Source of the DNA: Kingdonia uniflora
Lineage: Eukaryota; Streptophyta; Magnoliopsida; Ranunculales; Circaeasteraceae
DNA length: 64,000 bases
Assembly: GCA_014058105.1 (NCBI GenBank)
Contig: JACGCM010001793.1
Coordinates: 496,001-560,000 of the forward strand
Direction: 5' to 3'
Numbering within the stretch: position 1 is the stretch's first letter; every line of letters begins with the position of its first letter. The notes under the pieces are model-generated. The model had not been told where the DNA came from. It did not search any database and saw nothing but the letters and a program-made list of their open reading frames with translations. Shown piece after piece: positions 35,626 to 46,960 of the stretch. Position numbers and translations under genes: made by a program.

Positions 35626-36704
35626 GCAGTAAAACTTAAAAATACGATATATTTGGTCTTAGGATTGAAGAAATATTTGCACAAATATTCTTGGAGAATA
35701 AGATCAAAGAATATATTGCATCTAAGATCCTTGAAGATATTTTATATTGAAGATATATGCAAGAGTTTCCATGAGGAAAGATCTCTACATCACTTAAGAG
35801 AATTATATGCAAGAATCTTAGGTGATTGGATGTAAAATTAGAAAATATTATTTGTGAAAATATTCTTTACAATTTAATGTATAGTTTCTAAATTTAGGTT
35901 CTTTCTCCTATAAAAGGAACCCTCCCCTATTGTAATTGGACATCTCATATTGGAGCAAGTTTAGAAGAAATAAAGTCTTAGTTTTATTTAATTAGCTTCT
36001 CTTTCTCTTTTATTTTTTTATAAATAATTATTTGTTAATGCGATGGAGTCCGAGATGAGCGGCTAATCTTCTAGCTAAGGCTAGGATGAGGCCTCTTATT
36101 GGATGAGCAATAGTTGGTATTAATTAGGCTCTAATTAGTTTTCTCTTAGTACTTTATGATTGATAAGTTAATATATCATATCGAAGGCTTGACCATATCT
36201 TCAATTTGGTGTATGATAACTTTGGATACAAATAAGTGCTACTAACCGTAGAATTGATTTGGAGATCTAAACAAGAGGAAACACTAGAGAACTCGCTCAA
36301 GCCTAGCCATGGCTGAGTTGATAATTCTCTAAGACATTCTTCACCATCACTTAAAAGCAAACCGCTAAATGTTTGACGATAGATTTAGTGGTTTATTTTA
36401 CAATATCATATGTGTCTTAACACAGACATATGATGGGTAGAGATATTAGGATCAAATTATATATCGATTAGTGCTTTGAAAGGTAGATGCCAAATTCAAA
36501 ACTTAGCTCTCTCCCTCATTAAGTTTTATAATTATTTTTTTATTTATTCTTCTTAGATTTTTCTCGTATAAAACCATAATTCGGCCTAGAAAGTATTTGC
36601 TTTCCCAAACCTCCTTGTGTATTCGATCCCACTCATTCGTGCTACAATTCGATAACCGTACTTTGAGCGGGTATTTTGCTAAAGGCCCTAAAAATTTCTT
36701 ATCA
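35626..36704 (+). repeat. 3' LTR of the second Gypsy element, 5'-truncated
   Basis: Collinear with about 25840-26924 of the 5' LTR (for example GGTATTAATTAGGCTC and GATTTAGTGGTTTATTTT). The first ~150 bp are missing because of the CACTA remnant. Confidence 0.85.
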
Positions 36705-36709
36705 CCCGA

Positions 36710-37814
36710 AAACGCACGGTTTACCATTAAGTACAAGGGTAAGCGGGGTCGTATCCCAAGAGACTTGTGGTGCGAATTAGCTACTAGCTATTTTTTGTAT
36801 CCAATAACAGCGTGTTTGTTTTGTTGGTTTGCAACTAAAGAAAAGAGAAATGCTAGAAAATGAGAACCAAGGCTTATATTCCACTCTACCCTTTATAACC
36901 GTGAGCTAGTATAAATAATTAAAGTAAATTACGAGTACCCGTATCGTATATCCATGGTCGGGCATATGCAATACATCAAAAGATAAAAAAGATTTAGTGA
37001 TTGGAAACTACCCATAAACCAACTTACTCAACAATGGTCTGGTTGATAAGTATGGATTATGTTCTCTACCCCATGTTCCTAACCTATCATGTTATGGTCA
37101 AATAAGATGGTTACTTAGATTCATTACTCCTTTTAATCCTAGCTACGGTCAAGCATATGATGAAGGAATACGAATATGCAATATTCTGGGATAAAGAGAA
37201 AGTAATTACTCTAACTAAGCTACGCAATCTACACTAAGGCTACATTGGGTGGAGCTTCCTCTAACGTTGGCAAAGAAGATTAACTACTCATCCCTTTGAT
37301 CATTGTCATACTACTATTACTATAATAAAACTAAAAGATAAGAGAAAGAGAGAAATAATAACCTTTATTACTTTAAACTTTGATATTACACTCTCCAAGA
37401 TGATCTTCATGGGTGAGATTCCCTCCTATTTATAGAGTATTGGAGGGTTTACAAAATATCACATAAATGAGAAATCCCCTAAATAATGCTTTCCTTTATG
37501 CACAAAATATAAAAGCTTTAAAAATCTATAGTCTATGCCTTGGCTCATGCATAAAATTATATGACTTGATGATCACCATTAATGCCTCTTCAATGCTCCT
37601 CCATGGCCTTTGGTTGACAACTTCAAATGAGAATCATTGTTGGAGTGCATCACCCTTGTTCTTTGTTGAAAATGAGAAAAATGTAAGAATTGTTTATTAT
37701 GTGTCCGATTTCTGTAAATACAAACAAAAATACTATTAATATCACATTTATTTAATAAATGAGTAGGTATATATAAATTTAGGAGTTGCACACGTAAATA
37801 TTACGTGTCTATCA
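36710..37814 (-). repeat. 3' LTR (main part) of the minus-oriented Athila-like element
   Basis: Ends GTGTCTATCA at 37814 and continues from 25642-25677 once the inserted element is removed. About 1.14 kb in total, close to the other copies at 24454-25606, 40432-41550 and 55776-56935. Confidence 0.85.
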
Positions 37815-39600
37815 AATACCTCTGAACTTATATTTTTTCTAGTCCTCGAGTAAAAATAAACAAAAACCATTTTCATATGTCATGCGGTTGTATTTAGCGT
37901 ATGCAACAAGCCGTTAAACCCTTAGGTTCCTCTGGTGGACGAGTGTTGTCTCGTGAGGGTTTACAATGATTATACCCACAAAAATTGAAAATGACACTTT
38001 AGCAATTCTAGATTATAAATAACTTATTTCCTGTCAACTTATCCTTATTTTGTTATAACAAGAAAATATTATGACAAAAAATTCCTTAAAACTCAATATT
38101 TCCCAAGTGTACCATAAAATATCATTTTCAAAATCTAAAACTTAACATACTACCTCATGCTTAGAAAAAGATTCAAATATTTTCCTTAACTATATCTTAC
38201 TGTAGTGAAGATAGTGTTACAACACAATACATTGTATAAAATAGTTAAGTCAGCGTTTGGTAGTCTAGTATTTATTAGAATAAATTTATCGGTTAGTTCG
38301 ACAAGTGCCTTAGTCAATTCGTCTTCCTGGTATTCTTTTCTTACAATCCCTATTTTTATTTATTTTTTATACATGGTTTCTTAGTGAAGCCTTTATAACA
38401 AGGAGTTTCGGTCGACAATCCTCGCCAGTTGGCTAAGGTTTCCAGGGTTTGGAGCCCCTTCTTGACCTAGACCCAGGAATCTCAGAAGTAACACTTTTCT
38501 TGCTCCCGTCACATAGTTCATGGTCATACTTGAGATAATAATTTTTCCTCTTTCAGTTCTTTATTATGTGAGTATGCCTTGCAGCATAAAAGTTTTAGAG
38601 CAAGTTTGATTTCTTTAATACTTTTAAGAATGAACTTATTCTTAGGCAGTTGTCTCCCTTGGAGTGAATTATTTATAACATAAATGCTAAATTTTCCATA
38701 TTCTGGTTAAAAACTCTGTTAAAGGTATTGGTAGTATAACTATAGTACAGTGTAAGTTTTAAAAATATACCAAGAACAATTTGAGTTTTTTGCTAATCCC
38801 AAGGTAGTACATCGAGTTAATGAACATGATAAATAAATACTCTAGTGTACACTTGGTAAAATATTAAAGTTTTTTGGGTTTTCCAATCAGCTTATCATTT
38901 TGCCTAAATAAAATTAGTCTAAGTGCTAGAAATTTGCCAAAAACATATCATAAATTGCCAAAAAGTCATTCTTTTACTTTTCATCAAAGAGTATATATAA
39001 AAAATGTAGTTTTTCTACCCCCAAACTGAAATAAAACATTGCCCTCAATGTTTGAGAACAAAACTTAATACATGAAATGGGAAATAAAAACTGGAACTTT
39101 TCACTTGAATGTAAGTTGGGTTGCCTCCTAGGAAGCGCTAAGTTTTACCATCTTCAGCCAGATGAATGTACCCCCAAACTTAAATATCATAATATAGGTC
39201 TAAAGGGGTACAAAGTACAATAATTGATGAACTATCCAGGTTGCAAGTTCTCCTTAAATAACCGAGAAACACCAAAATTGTCTTTATCCTTGAATAACCA
39301 GATAATAGAAAAATAGTAGTTCTCCTTATTTACACCAAATTGTGCTAATGCAATCATGATACATAAAAATAACTCAGAGTCTAATCCCCTAGGATAAATA
39401 TTTTTCTTATTTAATTTATGGGGAATCTCACTTTAAGATATTTTACAAGGTATAACCCCATACACCAAAAATTTATCTTGATATTCATCATTTCCGAAAA
39501 AGTAACTTGAACCATTAAAGTGATGTCGATCGGGTGGTTGTGGGTTAGGCTCAAGTTTGTATGACTCAGTTGCAGGTGATAATGCTTGTACTATTTTAAG
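37815..39600 (-). other. 3' non-coding region of the minus-oriented element
   Basis: Matches 56936-58320 closely (for example GGTTGCCTCCTAGGAAGCGC and CTCGTGAGGGTTTACA). Many CCCCAAACTT words are polypurine tracts when read on the minus strand. No coding. Confidence 0.7.
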
Positions 39601-39615
39601 AATTATGGGGTCGTC

Positions 39616-40338
39616 CTAATACTTGAAATAATTTAGACATTGATCAATAGAGTAGGTACAACCAGAGTTATCGCGTAACAAATCCTCAAATTCATTAACA
39701 ATTATGGTACCCCCAAGTGGCTTATGAAATGGAGATGTAGACATACATATAGGTGTGGTTGGTGAAGGAGTAACCAAAATAGAATCAACCCCCAATAATA
39801 GTGATATATCTTGTAAAGAAGGGTCGTCTACCCACTGGTTTTCAAAATTGTAATTTGTGTCAGGTGGACGTGGCTCAAGGCAAGGCTGAGGTAACTCATA
39901 AGGAGACTGAGAAAGAAATGACAAGTTGATAACATCTGCAACAGGTTTGACAATTTCCAATTTCTTGACTTTGGTACAAATATCATCATCTACAAATTCC
40001 TCGCATGTTATCATATAATGAGACGGTGATTCCATATGTTCATATTTTATCTCATCATCATCATCGTTAGAAAAATTATTAGAGGAAAGGGAAAAATATT
40101 CAGTCTTAGTCATAGTTTCCTCGAAAGAATTTATTGGGCTGATAAATGAAATAATGGATGGTGACATCGATGGTTGAATGTTGAGGGCGAAATTTGGAGG
40201 TGATTGAGATATAATTGTATTAGACATGATAGCTGCTTCTTCAAGATCTCCATGTGACATAGGATCGTCAGCCTTAAAATGTTCATCTTCTAAATTAGTC
40301 TTGCAATATGATATCCATTCACCCCACGGAGAAAACAT
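39616..40338 (-). CDS. acidic ORF of unknown function, minus-strand relative
   Basis: 240 residues starting MFSPWGEWISYCKTNLEDEH, with TKTEYFS, an acidic DDDDE run, GGTIIVNEFEDL and SIDQCLNYFKY. It aligns in order with the ORF at 28743-29465 but has a longer middle. After one TAG, reading continues DDPIILKIVQALSPATES, so the ancestral ORF was longer. Upstream coding sequence is separated by a solo LTR. Confidence 0.6.
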   Translation of the reverse strand: MFSPWGEWISYCKTNLEDEHFKADDPMSHGDLEEAAIMSNTIISQSPPNFALNIQPSMSPSIISFISPINSFEETMTKTEYFSLSSNNFSNDDDDEIKYEHMESPSHYMITCEEFVDDDICTKVKKLEIVKPVADVINLSFLSQSPYELPQPCLEPRPPDTNYNFENQWVDDPSLQDISLLLGVDSILVTPSPTTPICMSTSPFHKPLGGTIIVNEFEDLLRDNSGCTYSIDQCLNYFKY

Positions 40339-40426
40339 TCCTTGATTACACTTGAATTCATCATTTTCTAAATCACAAGGGGATTTAACTTCAGATTATT
40401 TTTCTTCATCGCTTGGAAGTTTTTCG

Positions 40427-41555
40427 TGCCCTGATCGATTATAAACCAACGTCTTAAAAGACCCGCAAGTGCACGGTGTACCGTTAAGTATAAGGGTAAG
40501 CGGGGTCGTATCCCTAGAGACTTGTGGTGCGAATTATACTTCGAGCTACTAGTTTTATCCAATAACAACGAGTTTGAGTAGGTTTTGAAATAAAAAGAAG
40601 AACAAAACAAATTACAAGATAAATTGGAGTGGAAACCAAGGCATCGATTCCACTTCACCCTTTATAACCGTTAGATAACATAAATAATTAAAGTAAATTA
40701 TGAGTTCCCGTATCGCATATCCTTGATCGGGCATATGCAATATATCAAAAGATATAAAAGATTTAGTAATTAGGAACTACCCATAGACCAACTTACTCAA
40801 CCATGGTCAGGTTGATAAGTATGGATTATGTTATCTTCTCTATGTTCATAACCTATCTTGTTATGGTCCAACAAGATGGTTACATAGATTCATTATTCCT
40901 CCTAATCCTAGCTATGGTCAAGCATAGGATGAAGGAATACGAATATGTAATATTCTGGGATAATGAGAAATTAATTACACTAACTAAGCTACACAATCTA
41001 CACTAAGGCTACTTTGGGTGAAGCTTCCTCTAGCCTTGGCTAAGAAGATTAGCTACTCATCCCTTTGATCATTGCCATACTACTATTACTACGATAAAAG
41101 TAAAAAACAAGAAAAAGTGAAAAACATAAACTTTATTGCTTATTGAACCTAGATATTTACACTCTCCTAGATCCTCTCTCATGGGTGGAATTTCCCTCCT
41201 ATTTATAGAGTATAGGAAGGGTTACTAAATATCACCATTAATATAAAATCCCCTAAACAATGCCAAAAATTATGCATAGATATTATAACTCATAATAATA
41301 GTATCTATATCTAATTCTCTTCAATGGGCTTCCATGCATGAGCCTTTGGTTGACAACTTTAAATGAGAATTATTGTTGGAGTGCATCACCCTTGTTCTTC
41401 GTTAAAAACCTAAAAAATGTACGACTTATTTATCATGTAACCGATTTTTGTAAATACAAACAAAAACACTTTTAGTGTCACATTTATTTAATAAATGACT
41501 AGGTAGATATAAATTTAGGAGTTGCACACGTAAATATTACGTGTCTATCATGCCC
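40427..41555 (-). mobile_element. solo LTR of the Athila-like family
   Basis: A 1119-bp LTR (40432-41550) starts TGATCGATTATAAA and ends GTGTCTATCA on the plus strand, with TGCCC on both sides (40427-40431, 41551-41555). The flanking text joins into one reading (TWSEIG... to ...SEVKSPCDLENDEF), so this insertion split the acidic ORF. No interior is left, pointing to LTR-LTR recombination. Confidence 0.9.
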
Positions 41556-41705
41556 AATTTCACTCCACGTAGTTGACAACTAAGTTATTTGAGTCTCTAA
41601 TCTGAAGATAGATTGGGTCGTAGAAGTTTGATTCACCAAAGTCTGTTGTTGGAATTGCATCATTTATTGCTGAAATTGCAACGTTTATTTTTGACTTTCC
41701 ATTGA

Positions 41706-41933
41706 TTATTGCATGAAGAGAGCAAGGGTATCTTCCAAAGAGGGTTTGGGTGGAGCGGGTGGGAACTGTTTGGATAAATGGACGGACTGATGGGTTTGCG
41801 TATAGGAGTTAGGTTGGAAAGCTTCTACATACTTAAAATTTTTGTGATCCCATGGTTGAAAATAATTTTGAGGCTCTTGCGGGATGTTGAATTGTGGGCT
41901 GTATGGATTCTAATATTCTTGCATGTATGACAT
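41706..41933 (-). pseudogene. Athila-like gag C-terminal ORF, minus strand
   Basis: Counterpart of 28449-28676: starts MSYMQEY, has one internal stop, and ends SLEDTLALFMQ and a stop at the same codon as its relative. The frame then continues MESQK and LVNQTSTTQSIFRLETQ up to the solo LTR. Confidence 0.6.
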
Positions 41934-42660
41934 TTTGAAATAAAAGTAACACCTAATACAATAAGCAACCAATCAAGCCTAACCTCTAGCACATCAACAA
42001 TTTTTAGAAGTAATAAATAGGTCTCTCCTATATTTTTCTGTGTTTACAATGGGTAGGATGGCAAAAGGCCTTGGTTCCTATACTCCCCTGCGTCACTATG
42101 CTAGTACCAGCTTAAAACGGATGTTCAGTCCTCACACTCGAGCGAGTTGCCTTATCGTACGTCAGCACTCAGAACGGTGATGTCGCAAACCTACAACCAG
42201 TATTTTACGGCGCTAGGCTAGGGCCGTATCCTATGAACCCGTGTTTATACCCTGGTCCGGTACACCTATCCATTGGGTGATGGAATCCCGCATGAATCTT
42301 GCTATTCTTTTTCTATTAACAGTTATTTTGAGGTCCGGGACATTCAATTTTTGTGTGATACGAATTTCTTTGTATCCCTAATGGGTGGTTCCACTTGTTG
42401 GAGAGATTTTTGGGTGATGAAATCCCGCAAGTCTCTAGCAATTTTTACCTTTACTAATGTTAGAATGAAAAAGAATATTAAACACAACAATATGTTAATC
42501 CAACCACAATTTTTATTATTATTAGAACAGTGTGTATTTGCACAGTCCACGCGACTTTATATATCCTAGTACCGGGGCGGAGCGGATATGTACCCCTTTT
42601 AGATGTCAAGTTAGAGAAGTACCAACCTACGGGAAGTGTTTCCCGGTGTAGCTGTGTCCG

Positions 42661-42710
42661 CCCCTTCACTTAGGGGGCGAAAGAAGAAAGTGCCCCTTTA
42701 CTTAAGGGGG
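42661..42710 (-). repeat. hairpin word pair, minus-strand counterpart
   Basis: CCCCTTCACTTAGGGGG and CCCCTTTACTTAAGGGGG, the complement of the pair at 27675-27723 with nearly the same spacing. Confidence 0.7.
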
Positions 42711-42889
42711 CACAAGAAGGATTTTTCAAGAAATTTTCCCCGCTTTAAGCTTTTCGTATTTCCGCATTCAAAATTTTCGGTTCTTTCCGTTCTTTTATAT
42801 CCCTTATCGGTGCCCAAAATTGTCAAATTGTAATCGAATTGTGTTTGATCGACAATGGAGAGTAATAATCAAGATTAGCAACAATGGTC

Positions 42890-43440
42890 TTTATCACATC
42901 TCAATTCAAGCAAAACTTACAAAAACAACTCATGTTCAAGCACGTTAAACCTTTTGGGGTCTCTAAGAGGCTTCCAAAAATTACCAAAGCTCTTACTCAA
43001 GTTTGTGCTTGTAACAAAAGTAACTCGTGCTCAAGTTCGAATTAAGGCCCACAAAATAACATTTCGTTCTTAAGTTCGTAAAATAGTTTGTGCTCGCGCT
43101 ATAAAATAGTTCGTGTTCAAGCAGGACCACTCGTAACAAAAACACGAGCTTAAGTTATAAAACAGTTCGTCTTCAAGCTCTTTGGACCCACAACAAATTT
43201 TTTATTGTCAAGCACCTCAAAGTTTAAGGAAAACAAAGCTCGTGCTTAAGTTATAAAAATAGTTTGTGCTCAAGTTTGGAGAAAACAGTTAAGTTCGAAT
43301 TGAGGTCCACAAAACAAAGCTCGTGCTTGTTAGGAAAACAAAGCTCGTGCTCAAGTTCGAATTTTATTACAAAAGCAACTCGTGCTTATGTTAATAAATT
43401 ATCAAAACTAAAGTTCGTTACGTTGGACCCACTTGTTATA
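42890..43440. repeat. degenerate tandem words in Gypsy leader
   Basis: AAAGCTCGTGCTCAAGTTCGA-like words recur many times with variable spacing and alternate with AGTTATAAAA. The array lies between the primer-binding site and gag-like region of the minus-oriented element. Confidence 0.6.
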
Positions 43441-43662
43441 AACAAAAGCTCATTTAAAACTAGAGTGGGCACATGCAAAGGAGGTGATTAAGCTCGTTAA
43501 AAACCAATTAATACTACCAAGATTAGGTGTTGTTACTGTTCCTGTACAAATAATAATAATCTATGAGAGGAGAAGAAACAGCAACACAATCGTTAAAACT
43601 ATCGCACCAATTACCGACCACCTCATACATTAAGTACTTAAACAATATTTACTGTTTGCACC

Positions 43663-44148
43663 AGGGGCGGAGCCAGGATTTCATGTTGGGGGGGGGGGGG
43701 GGCGAAGGTAGTATCATGAATTATATTAGGATATTCAGGGGTTTGCCCAAAATTTTTGTTTTGGCCATTTAACGGTATTTTAAGCTTAAAAATTAATCAA
43801 ATATAACATTATATTTGACTAACAAATTATACGGATTCACTTCTCCTCTCATTAAAAAAATCAAAGTTTTTTTTACGGCAATGACATGATCAGCTTAAAT
43901 GACACGATCAGCTTAAGGTGAAAAAATTATCAAAATGAGATTCTTATTTGATGACATAAAGAATTGAACATTAAACTCTTGGATTAGAAGCTCCTCACTT
44001 TACCAGTTGAGCTAACCTTCTTTGTTGTCATTAGAACAAAAAAAAATTATACATATTTAATTTTTTTTATTTATATACCTATATAGGTATTTTTTAACAA
44101 AATTCTTGGGGGGGGGGGGGACGGCCCCCCCGGTAAATCTACCCCTAG
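43663..44148. mobile_element. hAT-like MITE with poly-G at both ends
   Basis: Starts AGGGGCGGAGCCAGGATT and ends GGTAAATCTACCCCTAG, between 8-bp direct repeats TTTGCACC (43655-43662, 44149-44156). Runs of about 14 G sit just inside both ends on the same strand. No coding. Confidence 0.75.
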
Positions 44149-44271
44149 TTTGCACCAAGTGTTTCGAGATCAAATAAAATCAAAAAGAGAGAAGAAAGAA
44201 GAAAAATTGGCTTAAAAATATTAACTCAAAGATAAATTGCACGTTAGTCCCCGATAACGACGCCAAAAACT

Positions 44272-44481
44272 TGATTGATTATAAATCGACGTCTTAAAAG
44301 ACCCGCAAGCGAACGGTGTACCGTTGAGTACAAAGGAAAGTGGGGTCGTATCCCCAAAAACTAGTAGCTCGAAGTAGAATTCGTACCACAAGTCTCTTAG
44401 GATACGACCCCGCTTTCCTTTGTACTCAACGGTACAACGTTCGCTTGTAGGTCTTTTAAGACGTCAGTTTATAATCGATCA
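44272..44481. repeat. head-to-head Athila LTR ends forming a palindrome
   Basis: The left arm 44272-44355 is the end of the minus-oriented LTR; the right part 44356-44481 is the end of a plus-oriented LTR of the same family. About 84 bp can pair (AAAAGACC-GCAAGCGAACG with its complement) around a ~45-bp centre. The right end ATCGATCA is followed by CATAA, the target duplication partner of 24449-24453. Confidence 0.85.
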
Positions 44482-44486
44482 CATAA

Positions 44487-46430
44487 GTTAGGTGAGAATA
44501 AGGTTCAACGAATTACAAACCTCCAATAGGTCATAAATGAATTGCTAGATACATTCATAGACACTATTGAAGTACCACAGTGTATGTACCTACAAGTAAT
44601 ACACCTATACAGCAGAATGTTCCAGGGGAACTAGTGCCGCAACTGAATGTTCTAGGGGAATTAGTACCACAAATAAATCAGAGGCTCGCGCTTAATTCCG
44701 AACACCATTGGAAGAAAGTATTTTGAGCCGGGGTGCTGTAGAATAAAGGACACATATGACTAATGGTGTAGTCGGTTCATCGAGAATGGAATTACCCATT
44801 GACAAGGTATTCATATTCGCTGTTGTGCTCCTCATCTTGGATGAGGATTTAAAACCACTAATTGTAAATGACTGTGTGTTGTTGTACATTAACAAAAGTA
44901 GGTGTCAGGAATCCAAGCGGAGCTCAGCTTGCGCATAATGCGAAATGATACCATTGAGCATGTCGATTATAAATAGGAAAGGTATGGAAACACGATTAAC
45001 TTAGAGAGATAATTTGGTCAAGGCAAGACTAGTTGCCCAGGAAATCTTTAGGAGATTTGGCATCGAATGCAGTATGACCTATTACCTGGTTATGGACGCT
45101 ATAACATTTTAGTACTTATCAGTCTGTCAAGTTGTCGATGACAAGCTAGACATGCGTCTGATGTAAATACCGTGTATCTATATGGGAAACTAGATACGGA
45201 TATCTACATGAAGCTACCTGGGAAAGTATAAGCTTCTGGAAGCAACAAAGCCCAACACACAAGGTGTGTACGTAATAAAATTAAAAATCATGATTAACTT
45301 GAAGCAATTAGGGTCCGTGAGACATAGTAAGTTGACTGAGTATTTGAAGGTCGGGGACTTTGTCAATATCCTTATCTATCCATGCATTCTTATTTTGAAC
45401 ACAAATATTAGCTTTACTCATCATAACAGTGTACTAAATGATTTGGATATCATTAGACCTATTGGGGAGATCACAAGAGCTGCCAAATACCTTGGGAAGG
45501 AATTCAAAATACAAGACCTTAGGAAATTAAGAGTGTCTCGATTTGCAGATTGAACATCTTGATAGTAGCACTCATACACCAAATAATATATATTAGAAGA
45601 GTTATCTAACACTTCGATATGGATGTAGCGCACGGTGCTAAGTCGTTTATTGTGCTTCCAGCACTTGGGTGTGGACAACGACATCTTTCACCATCTTAAT
45701 GGTAGGGGGGGGGGGGAGAAACTCCTAGGGCCATGGTGTCATAGCTAGGAAGTGCTTTACTATAGTTAGCTGGGTATACTAGACCCAATGACTCATTCGC
45801 AGTAAACTGTTTGGCTTGCCATAGTTCTGTTCTTACCCAAAGGCACTTGATTGAGATCAGGCACATTCTAAGATATTTTATCGGCACGAAAGACGGGGGT
45901 CTGTTCAATCCACAACTTGGCAAACGGGAAATTATAGGATACGCTGATACAGGATATTGGTCAGATCCAAATAAATGCCAATCACAATCGGGTTATGTGT
46001 TCTTGTATAGAGATACTGTGATTTCATAGAGATCAGTGAAGTAGACAATGGTTACTACATCCTCAAACCACGCGAAGATTCTTGCACTACATGAAGCCGA
46101 CAAAGAATATTTCTGGTTGCGGTCTATGATCAACCACATTAACGGGAGTTGTGGTATGAGTTCTATCCAAGATAAACTGACGACACTTTATGAAGGCAAT
46201 GCAGCTTGTATCGTTCAACTCAAGGGAAGATTTATTTATAAAGGTGACAAAATGAAGCACATTTTACCAAAGTTCTTCCACATACACGAGTTGCAGAAGA
46301 CGAATGAGATCAACGTTGTTCAAGTCCATTCAAAAGACAACCTGACTGATTTATCCTGACTGATTTATTCACGAAGGCTCTTGCATATCCTACGTTCAAG
46401 AGATTAGTTCATGGAATCGGCATGTGAAGT
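44487..46430 (+). pseudogene. Copia reverse transcriptase and RNase H remnant
   Basis: Broken plus-strand reading: ARLVAQ near 45025, DKLDMRLM near 45140, DLDIIRPIGEI...YLGKEFKIQDL near 45440-45530, then RNase H from 45811: IRHILRYFIGTKDGGLF, GYADTGYWSDPNKCQSQSGY, TSSNHAKILALHEADKE, and YKGDKMKHILPKFFHIHEL. The order and motifs are those of Ty1/Copia pol. The usual YVDD box is lost and stops are many. Confidence 0.8.
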
Positions 46431-46708
46431 TTACAAGATTTATTATCTTAGGGAGATCAACGTCAGGGGGAGTAGTCCCAGCCTGACGTGGACACATGCG
46501 TGTTGTACTCTTTTTCTCGATAGGGCAGTTTTTATCCAGAAAGTTTTACTGGCTGGAGGTTTTAATGAGGCAACGTATACGCGTCCACAACCCATACATG
46601 GCATATGATTGTACTCTTTCCCTGCACAGCTTTTTGCCCAATAGGGTTTTGCTAGGCAGAGGTTTTAATGAGGCAAGTCGTCCTAGTATGGAACACCCCA
46701 AGGGGGAG

Positions 46709-46955
46709 TGTTAGGAGTTGGGTCCAAGCCCAAGCTAGGAATCCAATAGGGTTGGGGTGTCCTATACGGACTCCTATTTGTCCATAGGCCTTTAGGGTTT
46801 ATGGGGAGAGTTTAAGTAGGATTATGAACCTATGTCTATATATATGTTCTATACCTGTTTAAGAACCGAGCTTGAATCATCAATAAAGAATTCTATCTTC
46901 TCTCTCAATTGCTCTCAATAGATTTCATATAGATATATTATATTATTGTCTAACA
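46709..46955 (+). repeat. Copia 3' LTR
   Basis: 247 bp, same ends as the 5' LTR; preceded by CCCCAAGGGGGAG and followed by the target duplication CATAT (46956-46960). Confidence 0.9.
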
Positions 46956-46960
46956 CATAT

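Larger units (their letters stand above)
25678..36704 (+). mobile_element. second Athila-like Gypsy element, plus orientation
   Basis: It starts TGATGAGCATGC after CCCGC and ends TTATCA before CCCGA, a near-perfect 5-bp target duplication (25673-25677 and 36705-36709). The 5' LTR is 25678-26924 (1247 bp). After AA comes TGGCGCTGCTACCGGGGAG (26927), an Athila/Tat-type primer-binding site. The interior parallels the minus-strand element at 37815-42720 (leader hairpins, gag tail, acidic ORF, oleosin-like purine tracts) although the LTRs differ. The region before the 3' LTR, and the first ~150 bp of that LTR, are replaced by a CACTA remnant. Confidence 0.8.
25642..44355 (-). mobile_element. Athila-like Gypsy element, minus orientation, itself disrupted
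   Basis: The 3' LTR is 25642-25677 plus 36710-37814, split by a second Gypsy element. The interior runs 37815-44271, and a truncated 5' LTR lies at 44272-44355. On the minus strand the primer-binding site reads TTTTTGGCGTCGTTATCGG (about 44251-44269), as in Athila-type elements. The interior has a long leader, a gag-like C-terminal ORF and an unknown acidic ORF, but no protease, RT or integrase. It is thus a non-autonomous or deleted derivative. It shares LTR type with the plus-oriented LTR on its left and right. Confidence 0.75.
22099..46955 (+). mobile_element. Copia (Ty1) element carrying nested insertions
   Basis: Two 247-bp LTRs, 22099-22345 and 46709-46955, both start TGTTAG and end CTAACA. 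They sit between CATAT target duplications and differ at about 14 positions by my hand comparison. A purine tract (AAGGGGGAG) precedes the 3' LTR. After removing the Gypsy nest at 24454-44481, the remaining Copia body is about 4.8 kb: an integrase tail on the left and RT/RNase H on the right, in correct order. Gag and protease are not recognisable and stops are frequent. The element interrupts an orphan Rab fragment. Confidence 0.9.

Noticed and set aside
42890..43440. CRISPR-like array
   Set aside because: Words are degenerate and unevenly spaced, and the context is a plant retrotransposon leader.
43980..44025. tRNA-like text (CCAGTTGAGCTAACC)
   Set aside because: Resembles part of a B-box region, but no cloverleaf or A-box partner could be drawn; it lies inside a MITE.
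45700..45720. Short G run as a regulatory quadruplex
   Set aside because: Lies in decayed Copia pol with no context supporting function.
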